Assembly: GCA_964643895.1 (NCBI GenBank) | Contig: CAZXUE010000012.1 | Location: forward strand, 1-21,576 | DNA length: 21,576 bases | Origin: UBA7683 sp964643895 | GTDB lineage: Bacteria > Patescibacteriota > Saccharimonadia > Saccharimonadales > UBA7683 | Reading direction: 5' to 3' | Shown here: piece after piece, positions 13,359 to 19,928 of the stretch | How the letters are laid out: each line of letters opens with the position of its first letter | Position numbering within the stretch: the first letter of the stretch is position 1 | The notes under the pieces: generated by a model | What the model saw: the letters and a program-made list of their open reading frames with translations, nothing else | Told to the model about the DNA's origin: nothing | Databases searched by the model: none | Program-made: the position numbers and the translations under genes

Positions 13359-14375
13359 TTAATATTTTTTTAGTACCGCTAGTATGTTGTCCGACAGTTC
13401 ATCAAATTCTTTTTTGGCTTTTTCTATGTTCTCGCGAGAGCCTGGCTGTGTAGCCTCAGCCTTCGTCGGGTCGATGTTGAATATGGCGACACCGTTTTCG
13501 TGCGTGATTGCAGGTAGTCGGCCATAGTCCTGTATGTCATGCAAGGAGCTTGCGCTACTGCTGGCTACTAACCCGTTGCGACAATGCTTTTCACTGAGAA
13601 ACGTTTTTACCTTACCCGGCACTTGGTCTATCCACTTCCTGTGATCACGTATGGGCTGCTGACCATATACGTTGTATGAGTTCAGGATGTATCCTATAAA
13701 TAGTCCTTCGCCGCTCAACACAAACTGATTCTCGATATCTCGTGCCAGTGCCCTGCCTGTGTCACGCCAGTTTATTTTCCATTGCTCGTAAATATTACCG
13801 AGGTTTTCGATACCTTGCAGGCTGAGCGCATCGGGCATGAGCGGTACTACAAAATAATCTGTTCCTAGGAATATCACGCGATTTAGTAATCCGAGGGTTG
13901 GTGAAGTGTCGATAATGAAGATGTCAACTTGTTCGCTCATACCTTTTTCTCGCAAGAAACGGTCCACTGCGCTGGTAGTGAAGTACCCTATGCGCTGACC
14001 TGCTGCCGCAGCGTTGTATGCCGTTGAAAGTACATTTTCGTATTCACTCAGACGCATGTCGCCGCGTAATACATAGAGGTTATCGGCACCTTTAGCGGGC
14101 TCAAACTGCGCAGTAGTGTCGATATCGGCACCTCCCTCTATGACGCCCTTGAGTACGTCATAGATAGTCTTTGAGGTTGCGGAGAAGATTGTATTTTCAA
14201 AATACTCTTCACCAAGAGCGAGTCTGGTTAGATTGCACTGCGGGTCAAGATCTACGAGCACGGTTTTGTAGCCCTTGTTCGCGAACTGCACGGCAGTGTT
14301 GTATGCAAGCGTAGATTTGCCTACCCCACCCTTGTTATTTACAAACGAAAGAGTCTTTGACCGCGTATACTTCAT
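13359..14375 (-). CDS. ParA/MinD-type P-loop ATPase in a restriction-modification island
   Basis: The 338-residue protein opens with the deviant Walker A of the ParA family, NNKGGVGKST (13-22), with the signature Lys15. Next are Walker A' VLVDLDPQCNLTRLA (39-53) and Walker B DIFIIDTSPTLGLLN around 150. These ATPases dimerise with ATP and bind DNA non-specifically; typical ones move plasmids or chromosomes with a ParB partner. No parB gene or parS-like site is visible. Its length exceeds the ~250-260 residues of chromosomal Soj/ParA because of an extension after the switch region (about 195-300, including the WRDTGRALARDIENQF stretch). It lies between the SNF2 helicase and mod on the same strand. 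TGC-TACACT (14390-14382) ends 6 nt before its ATG, so it appears leaderless and partly independent. A role with the helicase in DNA surveillance is inference. Confidence 0.85.
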   Translation of the reverse strand: MKYTRSKTLSFVNNKGGVGKSTLAYNTAVQFANKGYKTVLVDLDPQCNLTRLALGEEYFENTIFSATSKTIYDVLKGVIEGGADIDTTAQFEPAKGADNLYVLRGDMRLSEYENVLSTAYNAAAAGQRIGYFTTSAVDRFLREKGMSEQVDIFIIDTSPTLGLLNRVIFLGTDYFVVPLMPDALSLQGIENLGNIYEQWKINWRDTGRALARDIENQFVLSGEGLFIGYILNSYNVYGQQPIRDHRKWIDQVPGKVKTFLSEKHCRNGLVASSSASSLHDIQDYGRLPAITHENGVAIFNIDPTKAEATQPGSRENIEKAKKEFDELSDNILAVLKKY

Positions 14376-14381
14376 AGCTTA

Positions 14382-14390
14382 AGTGTAGCA
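14382..14390 (-). promoter_or_regulatory. Extended -10 of the ParA-like gene
   Basis: TGC-TACACT on the minus strand (14390-14382), 6 nt before the ATG at 14375. There is no Shine-Dalgarno site; the transcript would begin at or next to the A of ATG. Confidence 0.4.
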
Positions 14391-14420
14391 AATTTTACTT
14401 ACGTTCGCTATCTGATAAGG

Positions 14421-17267
14421 TTAGGTAGTGATTGTAAACCGTATCTCGAATAGTCGCTCCTGCTTCACTTCACCCTCGCTCGCCTGCTGCGCCAGCGTGA
14501 TTTTGTCATCGATATCATCTTCCATGTTTTCTTCAAGGTCAAATACTACCCGCCTGAGTTCACGAATCTTTTTACGCAGTACTTGTTTTTCTCCAGCGAT
14601 ACGAAGGCGCTCTTCTGTATTGGCTGCTTGCCGTTCCTGCTTTTCAAGTTCGCGTACTTTTACTGCAATTTTATCTATCTTAATCTCATACTCCACAACA
14701 CGATCTTTAAACTTTCGCTCCAACATATCCTTCATATCTAGATGGGCCTCTGTGTTGCGGCCTTTAACTTCGTCATGAAGTTCGTCAGTTAACCGCCGAA
14801 GATAGATGTCTAGTACCTCCGACTCAGACACCTCTTCTTGCTTGACGCTACTTACGCTTAGTTCCAATAGGCTTTGGCACGCTTCTCCATCCAGCATCTC
14901 TCCGTTGTCTAGCTCAGCGGCTGCAAGAACATAGCTTTCGCTCATGTCGGACAGACCAGCTTTCATTTCAAAGCTAATACGCTTTACAACTAACGTGCCT
15001 GACTGACCGCGAAGCTTCTTTATGTCTGAGCTTACTCGCTGAGATGACTTCATATCAAATGTAAGCCGAGCCGGGGGCGTGTCCGCTTCTTTAGCTTCTT
15101 TAAGAACGAACTCTGCCAAATCACCAGCGTATTTATAGCGTCTCGCATGAGGAACGCGATCAGTCTTATAAAAATATAGTCCCGGCTCTATTCCTTTTGC
15201 TGGAGCTTCTTTGAGATCAAAAACGTGTTGATCTTCAAAGTCTGCTATGTCTTTAAGTTCGTAGCGCGTCAGTCCCATAAACATGCGCTCAAAGCTATTA
15301 AACGCCTCTTCTGCCTGTTCGCTATAACGCTGAAATCGGTCCTGGACGCGCGGATCAAGACTGTCAAAAATACGAGCCCTGGCGGCAATTTGCTCACTAC
15401 TGATTTCTTCTTTAAACTTCTCCTGGAACTGCTCAAAACGTTGGCCAATTTCTTCATCAGTGCGGCAAGTGTTAAGAATTTCACTAATGGTACGTTCAAA
15501 ATCAACACCACTTTCAATGGCTCCAAGCACATCGTTACTAGCGCCGAATGTACTCTTGAAGAGATCAAACTTATTGGTCAGCAAATCGAGAATACGCTTC
15601 TCTGCAACATTCCCTTCATTACTGAAGTTCACAACCACTACGTCGTACTGCTGGCCCATACGGTGCACGCGACCAATCCGCTGCTCAACACGCTGGGGGT
15701 TCCATGGTAGATCATAGTTGATAAGCATCGAACAAAACTGCAAGTTGATACCTTCGCTAGCGGCCTCGGTGGCAATCATGATTTGCATATCGTCTTCTTT
15801 AAACTTATCGATCAAGGCTTTACGGCGATCTGCCGACTCAATGCCGGTAATAAGGTCTGTGTCTTTATTTTTCTCTTTCCACTCACTATAGATTTTGTTG
15901 GCTTCAGGTGACCCGTTGGTACCATTGAACAATATATACTTACCAGAGAAGCCTTTTTGTTCAAGTGTTCGGGCAATATATTCCTGAGTAAGTGTTGATT
16001 CGGTGAATATAATGGCCTTGCGAGCCGCCTTTGATTCAAGAGCACTAAAGCCAAGGCTAATTGCTTCGGCTAAATGCTCGGCCTTGACGTTACTTCTAAT
16101 GGATTCAGCCAACGCGGCATAGCTCTTGAGCTCATCTATTTCTGCGCGAAATTCAGCCCGCTCCTTGGCAGAACCAAGAGACACTCCGTCAGTTGCATTA
16201 GAATTCTCGTAATATTCAATTTCCTCATCTGTTAGATCATCAAACTCAACAAGCCCGCCACGATTATCACGAACTTTTCCGTGAGCATATTCATCCTCCA
16301 TGCGAGCGATAATCTTACGAAGTGTGCTTGCTACAGCAAACGATGATGATCCAAGCCTCTTACGTATAATTAAAGCTGCAAGATGTCGTTGGGAAGAGGC
16401 AAATGCATAGAGCTTTTTTCGATGAAGATAGTCATCAATTAATTCATACAGTTTCTGCTCATCACCACTAGGGGTAAATGTTACTGTACGTGCAATACGA
16501 TCTGTATATTTAATGTATTTTTGCGCCTCAGACCGCAAAGTACGTTTAGCGATTTTACCCATCCGCTCTCGAAGATCATCTAGAGCATAAGGATGATTCG
16601 ACTTAATGTATCTCTGCTTAAACACATCTAGCGAGTGGAAGTACTTTGGGTTCACAACATCCACAAGTCCATATAGCTCAAGAAGATTATTCTGTAGTGG
16701 CGTTGCGGTTAGCAGGAGTGATTTATTAGCGCCTTTGGCAATATCAGAGATTGCACTGGCAACACCTCTTTTATTTTTGTAAAAATTTCGTAGTTTATGC
16801 GCTTCATCGAGTACTAGCAAGTTCCAACCTGTGGTAAGTTTTTCGTTATTACGATTGGCAAATTCATAAGAACAAATATAAATACCGTATTTAGCGAGAG
16901 ACTTCCCCTTGATAGTTTTTGAATCAATGATATTTGCGAAAAGATTAAACTTCTCTTCAAGCTCTTGCTTCCATTGCTGGCGAAGACTTGAAGGCGATAC
17001 AATTAAAATCTTACGTTTGCGTTCCGCCCAGTACTGCATAATAACAATCCCTGCTTCGATAGTCTTACCAAGACCTACCTCATCAGCCATGATGACACCA
17101 CGAGCATTTGGGGAGTTAAGTGCAAAAAGTGCTGCGTCTATCTGATGGGGTGTCGGAGTAATCTGAGCATCGAACATTAGACCCGATAATTTTGCCACAT
17201 CATCATTTGCATAAACACGCTCAAGTTCGTGCACAACATACTTAGCCTGATAATTAGAAGATATCAT
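14421..17267 (-). CDS. SNF2/RapA-like DNA translocase with C-terminal coiled coil
   Basis: The 948-residue protein has all SF2/SNF2 motifs: I in MADEVGLGKTIEAG (GLGKT 65-69), Ia LIVSPSSLRQQW (88-99), II DEAH (154-157), III LLLTATPLQNN (184-194), IV AIIFTEST (418-425), V IATEAASEGINLQF (498-511) and VI QRIGRVHRMGQ (529-539). Residues ~320-410 form a charged insertion between the two RecA lobes. After the motor, ~550-945 is helical and Glu/Lys-rich, with a predicted coiled coil around 820-910 (VRELEKQERQAANTEERLRI). SNF2 motors move along duplex DNA and displace bound proteins. The size recalls RapA, but RapA's N-terminal domains are absent; DISARM DrmD-type helicases are the other comparison. 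It lies directly upstream of the ParA-like ATPase and the type III operon. An extended -10 ends 8 nt before its ATG. Confidence 0.9.
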   Translation of the reverse strand: MISSNYQAKYVVHELERVYANDDVAKLSGLMFDAQITPTPHQIDAALFALNSPNARGVIMADEVGLGKTIEAGIVIMQYWAERKRKILIVSPSSLRQQWKQELEEKFNLFANIIDSKTIKGKSLAKYGIYICSYEFANRNNEKLTTGWNLLVLDEAHKLRNFYKNKRGVASAISDIAKGANKSLLLTATPLQNNLLELYGLVDVVNPKYFHSLDVFKQRYIKSNHPYALDDLRERMGKIAKRTLRSEAQKYIKYTDRIARTVTFTPSGDEQKLYELIDDYLHRKKLYAFASSQRHLAALIIRKRLGSSSFAVASTLRKIIARMEDEYAHGKVRDNRGGLVEFDDLTDEEIEYYENSNATDGVSLGSAKERAEFRAEIDELKSYAALAESIRSNVKAEHLAEAISLGFSALESKAARKAIIFTESTLTQEYIARTLEQKGFSGKYILFNGTNGSPEANKIYSEWKEKNKDTDLITGIESADRRKALIDKFKEDDMQIMIATEAASEGINLQFCSMLINYDLPWNPQRVEQRIGRVHRMGQQYDVVVVNFSNEGNVAEKRILDLLTNKFDLFKSTFGASNDVLGAIESGVDFERTISEILNTCRTDEEIGQRFEQFQEKFKEEISSEQIAARARIFDSLDPRVQDRFQRYSEQAEEAFNSFERMFMGLTRYELKDIADFEDQHVFDLKEAPAKGIEPGLYFYKTDRVPHARRYKYAGDLAEFVLKEAKEADTPPARLTFDMKSSQRVSSDIKKLRGQSGTLVVKRISFEMKAGLSDMSESYVLAAAELDNGEMLDGEACQSLLELSVSSVKQEEVSESEVLDIYLRRLTDELHDEVKGRNTEAHLDMKDMLERKFKDRVVEYEIKIDKIAVKVRELEKQERQAANTEERLRIAGEKQVLRKKIRELRRVVFDLEENMEDDIDDKITLAQQASEGEVKQERLFEIRFTITT

Positions 17268-17275
17268 TAAAAGGA

Positions 17276-17303
17276 ATTATACCATTCTACCTCTATGTAA
17301 CAA
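17276..17303 (-). promoter_or_regulatory. Promoter of the SNF2 helicase gene
   Basis: TTGTTA (17303-17298), a 16-bp spacer, and TGG-TATAAT with the hexamer at 17281-17276, on the minus strand. It ends 8 nt before the ATG at 17267. The 13-mer GAATGGTATAATT is shared exactly with the ABC operon promoter at 18973-18985. Confidence 0.55.
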
Positions 17304-17304
17304 T

Positions 17305-17952
17305 TCAATCTATTATGGCATGGGAATCCTTAGCTAAAATAAGGTGATATTTAACCGAGATACCGAGAACACTGCCGGATTCTATAAGACGCAGCGTAAC
17401 GGCTCTATCCTCTTCGCTAGCCTCTATGCTTCCGCTCGGATGATTGTGGGCTACAATAATACTCGCTGCACGATCGATTATGGCTTCAGCGAAAACCTCG
17501 CGCGGGTGAACAAGGCTAGCGGTGAGTGTGCCGATGGTAATGATACGCTTGGCTATTAAGCGGTTGGCACCATCAAGTGTGAGGCAGGCGAAGTATTCTT
17601 GCTTTTTGTTTCTGATATCGGCAAGCTGAGCGACTGCTTTTTCTGGCGAGTCAATAACTGGGCGCTCGGGGACTTCAAACTGACGACGCCAAAATTCGTA
17701 ACTTGCCATGATATTAGTAGCTTTTGCCGGACCGAGACTCTTGATCTGCAAAAGATCTTTATACGTCAGCTCGCTACCTTTATCGGTAATCAGCTTTCGA
17801 ACATCGCGTGCTATTTTTGTCACATCGGCATATTTGTTACCGCTGCCAATTGTCGCTATCAAAAGTTCGTAATCAGAAAGTGCCACCACACCTTTACGAG
17901 CCAACTTCTCGCGTGGACGATCACCTTTGGGACGATCTTTCATCCTACTCAT
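17305..17952 (-). CDS. radC: RadC-family JAB/MPN domain protein
   Basis: The 215-residue protein has the RadC layout. The N-terminus RPKGDRPREKLARKG is followed by a helix-hairpin-helix region (LLQIKSLGPAKATNIMASYE). The C-terminal JAB1/MPN metalloprotease-like domain has the metal motif VAHNHPSGSIEASEEDRAVT (His-x-His, Ser and Asp in place), with the upstream glutamate in HPREVFAEAI. RadC was once called a DNA repair protein, but its biochemical role is still unclear. It is frequently found in defence and mobile islands. I choose the ATG at 17952 over 17994 because a TGT-TACAAT extended -10 (17967-17959) ends 6 nt before it and because homologues begin near this residue. It lies 37 nt upstream of the SNF2 gene, on the same strand, but separate promoters are present. 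Confidence 0.9.
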   Translation of the reverse strand: MSRMKDRPKGDRPREKLARKGVVALSDYELLIATIGSGNKYADVTKIARDVRKLITDKGSELTYKDLLQIKSLGPAKATNIMASYEFWRRQFEVPERPVIDSPEKAVAQLADIRNKKQEYFACLTLDGANRLIAKRIITIGTLTASLVHPREVFAEAIIDRAASIIVAHNHPSGSIEASEEDRAVTLRLIESGSVLGISVKYHLILAKDSHAIID

Positions 17953-17958
17953 GGATGG

Positions 17959-17967
17959 ATTGTAACA
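17959..17967 (-). promoter_or_regulatory. Extended -10 of radC
   Basis: TGT-TACAAT on the minus strand (17967-17959), ending 6 nt before the ATG at 17952. It lies inside the longer reading frame that starts at 17994, which is the reason for rejecting that start. Confidence 0.45.
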
Positions 17968-18014
17968 AGCAAAAGTTAAATAACTCTTAAACATCGAGGG
18001 CTATTTATTTTGTG

Positions 18015-18040
18015 AGTAGCCAGCATACTCTTCTGGCACT
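18015..18040 (-). terminator. Hairpin after the Cys-motif gene, weak terminator candidate
   Basis: GCCAG (18019-18023) pairs with CTGGC (18033-18037), extended by AGT/ACT with a bulge. There is no T-tract downstream on the minus strand, so termination is uncertain. Confidence 0.2.
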
Positions 18041-18066
18041 AAAACCATTTTCTATGAGGACATTGT

Positions 18067-18306
18067 CTACTGCTTAATGGTTGATGGCATCTCGGGACAA
18101 TCAGGGAATTCGCAGTTTGGCCCTTCGCGGCCGACTCCAGAGCCATCGGGACAGATTTTAGCGTCCATTGTGCAAGGAACACCTTCTTCAACTGGATTCC
18201 TCGAGGGATTATGGACAATCGTTCCTAATACAAATCCAGCGAGAAAAATGAATACTACACAAAGTGCAGAAATTAAAATGATAGGAGTTTTTTGATTGAT
18301 CTTCAT
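18067..18306 (-). CDS. Small membrane-anchored protein with a Cys-rich CPDGS motif
   Basis: The 79-residue protein has a basic start (MKINQKT), one membrane helix (about 9-31) and a short outer tail. The tail carries CTMDAKICPDGSGVG followed by GPNCEFPDCP, with four cysteines (about residues 45, 52, 65 and 70) that could form two disulfides or bind a metal. I recall this CxxxxKxCPDGS...GPNCEFxxCP module from many small secreted or anchored proteins of Candidate Phyla Radiation genomes. Its function is unknown. The gene is complete and stands alone between radC and the HIT gene. TATAGT (18318-18313) ends 6 nt before the ATG. Confidence 0.7.
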   Translation of the reverse strand: MKINQKTPIILISALCVVFIFLAGFVLGTIVHNPSRNPVEEGVPCTMDAKICPDGSGVGREGPNCEFPDCPEMPSTIKQ

Positions 18307-18312
18307 ACAATT

Positions 18313-18318
18313 ACTATA
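18313..18318 (-). promoter_or_regulatory. -10 element of the Cys-motif gene
   Basis: TATAGT on the minus strand, 6 nt before the ATG at 18306. A second, perfect TATAAT lies further upstream at 18330-18325 and would give a leader of about 11 nt. Confidence 0.35.
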
Positions 18319-18421
18319 TCATCGATTATAGAACATCACCTTCAACAAGGAAGACGGCTCCAAAGCGCAACGAGACAATTATAATAGCTAGTGATCCACT
18401 CGTCCTGTAACTCTTGGTTCT

Positions 18422-18853
18422 TCACCTCCTTATGAGTACGTATGGCTTTTCAAGGAAGAGGGCAAACTTTGACTTTTTATTGTTGGTTTTTATGAGATGT
18501 GTGTGTTGGTGATCTGCGACAGATCGCATAATGCTACCTACACCGCGAGCATAGATGTTATAGCCTTTCGCTTCGTACTCAGCCATTACTTGCATGATTT
18601 CCTGACGTGTCGCAGCCGTAAGCCCAGCAAGACTCTTAGCGTGCTCTTTCGGAACCAGTAGTAGATGATCAACTACATCATTCAGCTCCCAAGCATCATA
18701 AAAGACTCTGTTTGGTATTAAAAAGGTATGTTTACCAATCTTTAACGACCTTTCAGCTATTTCAGAGGTGCAAAATGTGCACGTAGTGGCAGAAGTTTGA
18801 TCTCTCTTATTGGCTTTTACGTAACGTCTTCTAGTTTTACGATATTGATACAT
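18422..18853 (-). CDS. HIT-family (histidine triad) protein
   Basis: The 143-residue protein has the histidine triad H115-Q-H117-T-H119 in ADHQHTHLIK. The preceding HIT core includes HLLLVPKEHAKSLAGLT (63-79), and C25-x-x-C28 with a histidine near 71 may bind zinc. HIT enzymes hydrolyse or transfer nucleotides from substrates such as AppppA or nucleoside phosphoramidates. The N-terminus is unusually basic (YRKTRRRYVKANKR), suggesting contact with nucleic acid or membrane. The exact substrate cannot be told. It is divergent from the ABC operon. TATAAT (18870-18865) lies 11 nt before its ATG, giving a very short leader. Confidence 0.75.
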   Translation of the reverse strand: MYQYRKTRRRYVKANKRDQTSATTCTFCTSEIAERSLKIGKHTFLIPNRVFYDAWELNDVVDHLLLVPKEHAKSLAGLTAATRQEIMQVMAEYEAKGYNIYARGVGSIMRSVADHQHTHLIKTNNKKSKFALFLEKPYVLIRR

Positions 18854-18864
18854 AGCAAAGATTT

Positions 18865-18870
18865 ATTATA
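18865..18870 (-). promoter_or_regulatory. -10 element of the HIT gene
   Basis: Perfect TATAAT on the minus strand, 11 nt before the ATG at 18853. The predicted leader is 4-5 nt. Confidence 0.4.
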
Positions 18871-18921
18871 CCGATCAATCAGAGTACCACCAACCACTAC
18901 CGCGGGAGAGGCCATCGCACG

Positions 18922-18943
18922 CACCTGATACCAGGCACAGGTG
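18922..18943. repeat. Inverted repeat in the HIT / ABC divergent gap
   Basis: CACCTG (18922-18927) and CAGGTG (18938-18943) are perfect inverted copies around a 10-base loop that itself has CCAGG. It lies 35 nt upstream of the ABC promoter's -10 and could be an operator for the exporter. Confidence 0.3.
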
Positions 18944-18975
18944 ACAATTTCTCTATAACCTCACGATGTGGGGAA

Positions 18976-18984
18976 TGGTATAAT
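18976..18984 (+). promoter_or_regulatory. Extended -10 of the ABC exporter operon
   Basis: TGG-TATAAT, with no good -35. The start is expected near 18991, leaving about 23 nt of leader. AGAAGGG (19000-19006) ends 7 nt before the GTG at 19014 and is a reasonable ribosome site. Confidence 0.55.
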
Positions 18985-19013
18985 TACTGCATCACAACAA
19001 GAAGGGTATTAAG

Positions 19014-19928
19014 GTGTCAGACACAAACCAGCACGCAACTATTAAAGTACACAATGTTACAAAAAAGTTCGGAAGCTTTACGGCGCTCAATGGACTTAAT
19101 TTAACGGTGCACGAGGGTGAAGTGCATGGATTTCTAGGACCAAACGGTTCCGGCAAATCAACGACTATTCGTATACTGCTCGGTCTGCTTAGAAAAAACG
19201 GCGGCGAAGTGAGCATGCTTGACCAAGACCCCTGGAAGCATGCTGTAGAGCTGCATCGTCACATTGCATACGTGCCGGGTGATGTGAGTTTGTGGCCGAA
19301 CCTTACCGGCGGCGAAGTGATAGATCTATTCGCCCATCTGCGTGGAGGTATTGATATAAAGCGAAAATCGCAGTTACTTGCCGACTTTCAGCTTGACCCG
19401 AAAAAGAAGTGTCGAACCTACTCAAAAGGCAATCGTCAAAAAGTAGCATTGGTTGCCGCGCTCGCATCTGATGCTGAAATTTATATTTTAGATGAACCAA
19501 CCAGCGGGCTTGATCCGCTTATGGAATCCGTCTTCCAAAATTACATTACACAGCTGAAAAAACAGCGTAAGACAGTTTTGCTCTCCAGCCATATTTTGGC
19601 AGAAGTTGAGGCACTGCCAGACCGCGTTACCATTATTCGCGATGGTCAAACCGTGGAATCCGGCACGCTCACCGAGTTACGACATCTCAGCCGCAACACC
19701 ATACATGTTACTACTAAAAAATCTCTGAGCGGTCTTCGCGGCGTTAAAGGGATTCATGACCTTACATTAGATAAAAATACTGCTGTTTTTGATACCGACC
19801 ATGATGAAATCGGCCATATTCTTTCGTTCCTTGCACCGCTTGGCATCGAACACCTCACCAGCGAACCGCCAAAACTTGAAGAACTCTTTATGCGACACTA
19901 TAACGCGAAGCAGGATAAGCAATCGTGA
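19014..19928 (+). CDS. ABC-2 type exporter, ATP-binding subunit
   Basis: The 304-residue ATPase has Walker A GPNGSGKST (42-50), signature loop YSKGNRQKV (136-144, a variant of LSGGQ common in ABC-2 exporters), Walker B IYILDEPTSGLDP (156-168) and the switch histidine H193 in LLSSHIL. The D-loop SGLD is intact, so it should hydrolyse ATP. After the core, a C-terminal domain (about 215-304) of the type found in drug and polyketide exporters ends in LEELFMRHYN. It starts with GTG at 19014, supported by the ribosome site at 19000-19006. Its TGA overlaps the permease GTG by 4 nt (GTGA), so the two are translationally coupled and form one transporter. Substrate is unknown; a drug, peptide or lipid-like compound is likely by family. 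Confidence 0.92.
   Translation: MSDTNQHATIKVHNVTKKFGSFTALNGLNLTVHEGEVHGFLGPNGSGKSTTIRILLGLLRKNGGEVSMLDQDPWKHAVELHRHIAYVPGDVSLWPNLTGGEVIDLFAHLRGGIDIKRKSQLLADFQLDPKKKCRTYSKGNRQKVALVAALASDAEIYILDEPTSGLDPLMESVFQNYITQLKKQRKTVLLSSHILAEVEALPDRVTIIRDGQTVESGTLTELRHLSRNTIHVTTKKSLSGLRGVKGIHDLTLDKNTAVFDTDHDEIGHILSFLAPLGIEHLTSEPPKLEELFMRHYNAKQDKQS

Noticed and set aside
13359..14375. Plasmid or chromosome partition locus
   Set aside because: No parB, no parS-like 16-bp palindrome cluster and no replication gene. The neighbours are defence genes.
15225..15710. 161-codon plus-strand frame inside the SNF2 gene
   Set aside because: It is antisense to the conserved motif V/VI region; a shadow frame.
7467..17267. 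Known BREX, DISARM or Zorya system
   Set aside because: There is no PglZ/BrxC or PglX-type enzyme, no DrmA/DrmB, and no ZorA/ZorB motor pair. The methyltransferase and nuclease are clearly type III Mod and Res.
17953..17994. Upstream ATG giving a 229-residue RadC
   Set aside because: The extra 14 residues (MFKSYLTFACYNPS) are unlike RadC starts and include the TACAAT promoter element. ATG at 17952 fits better.
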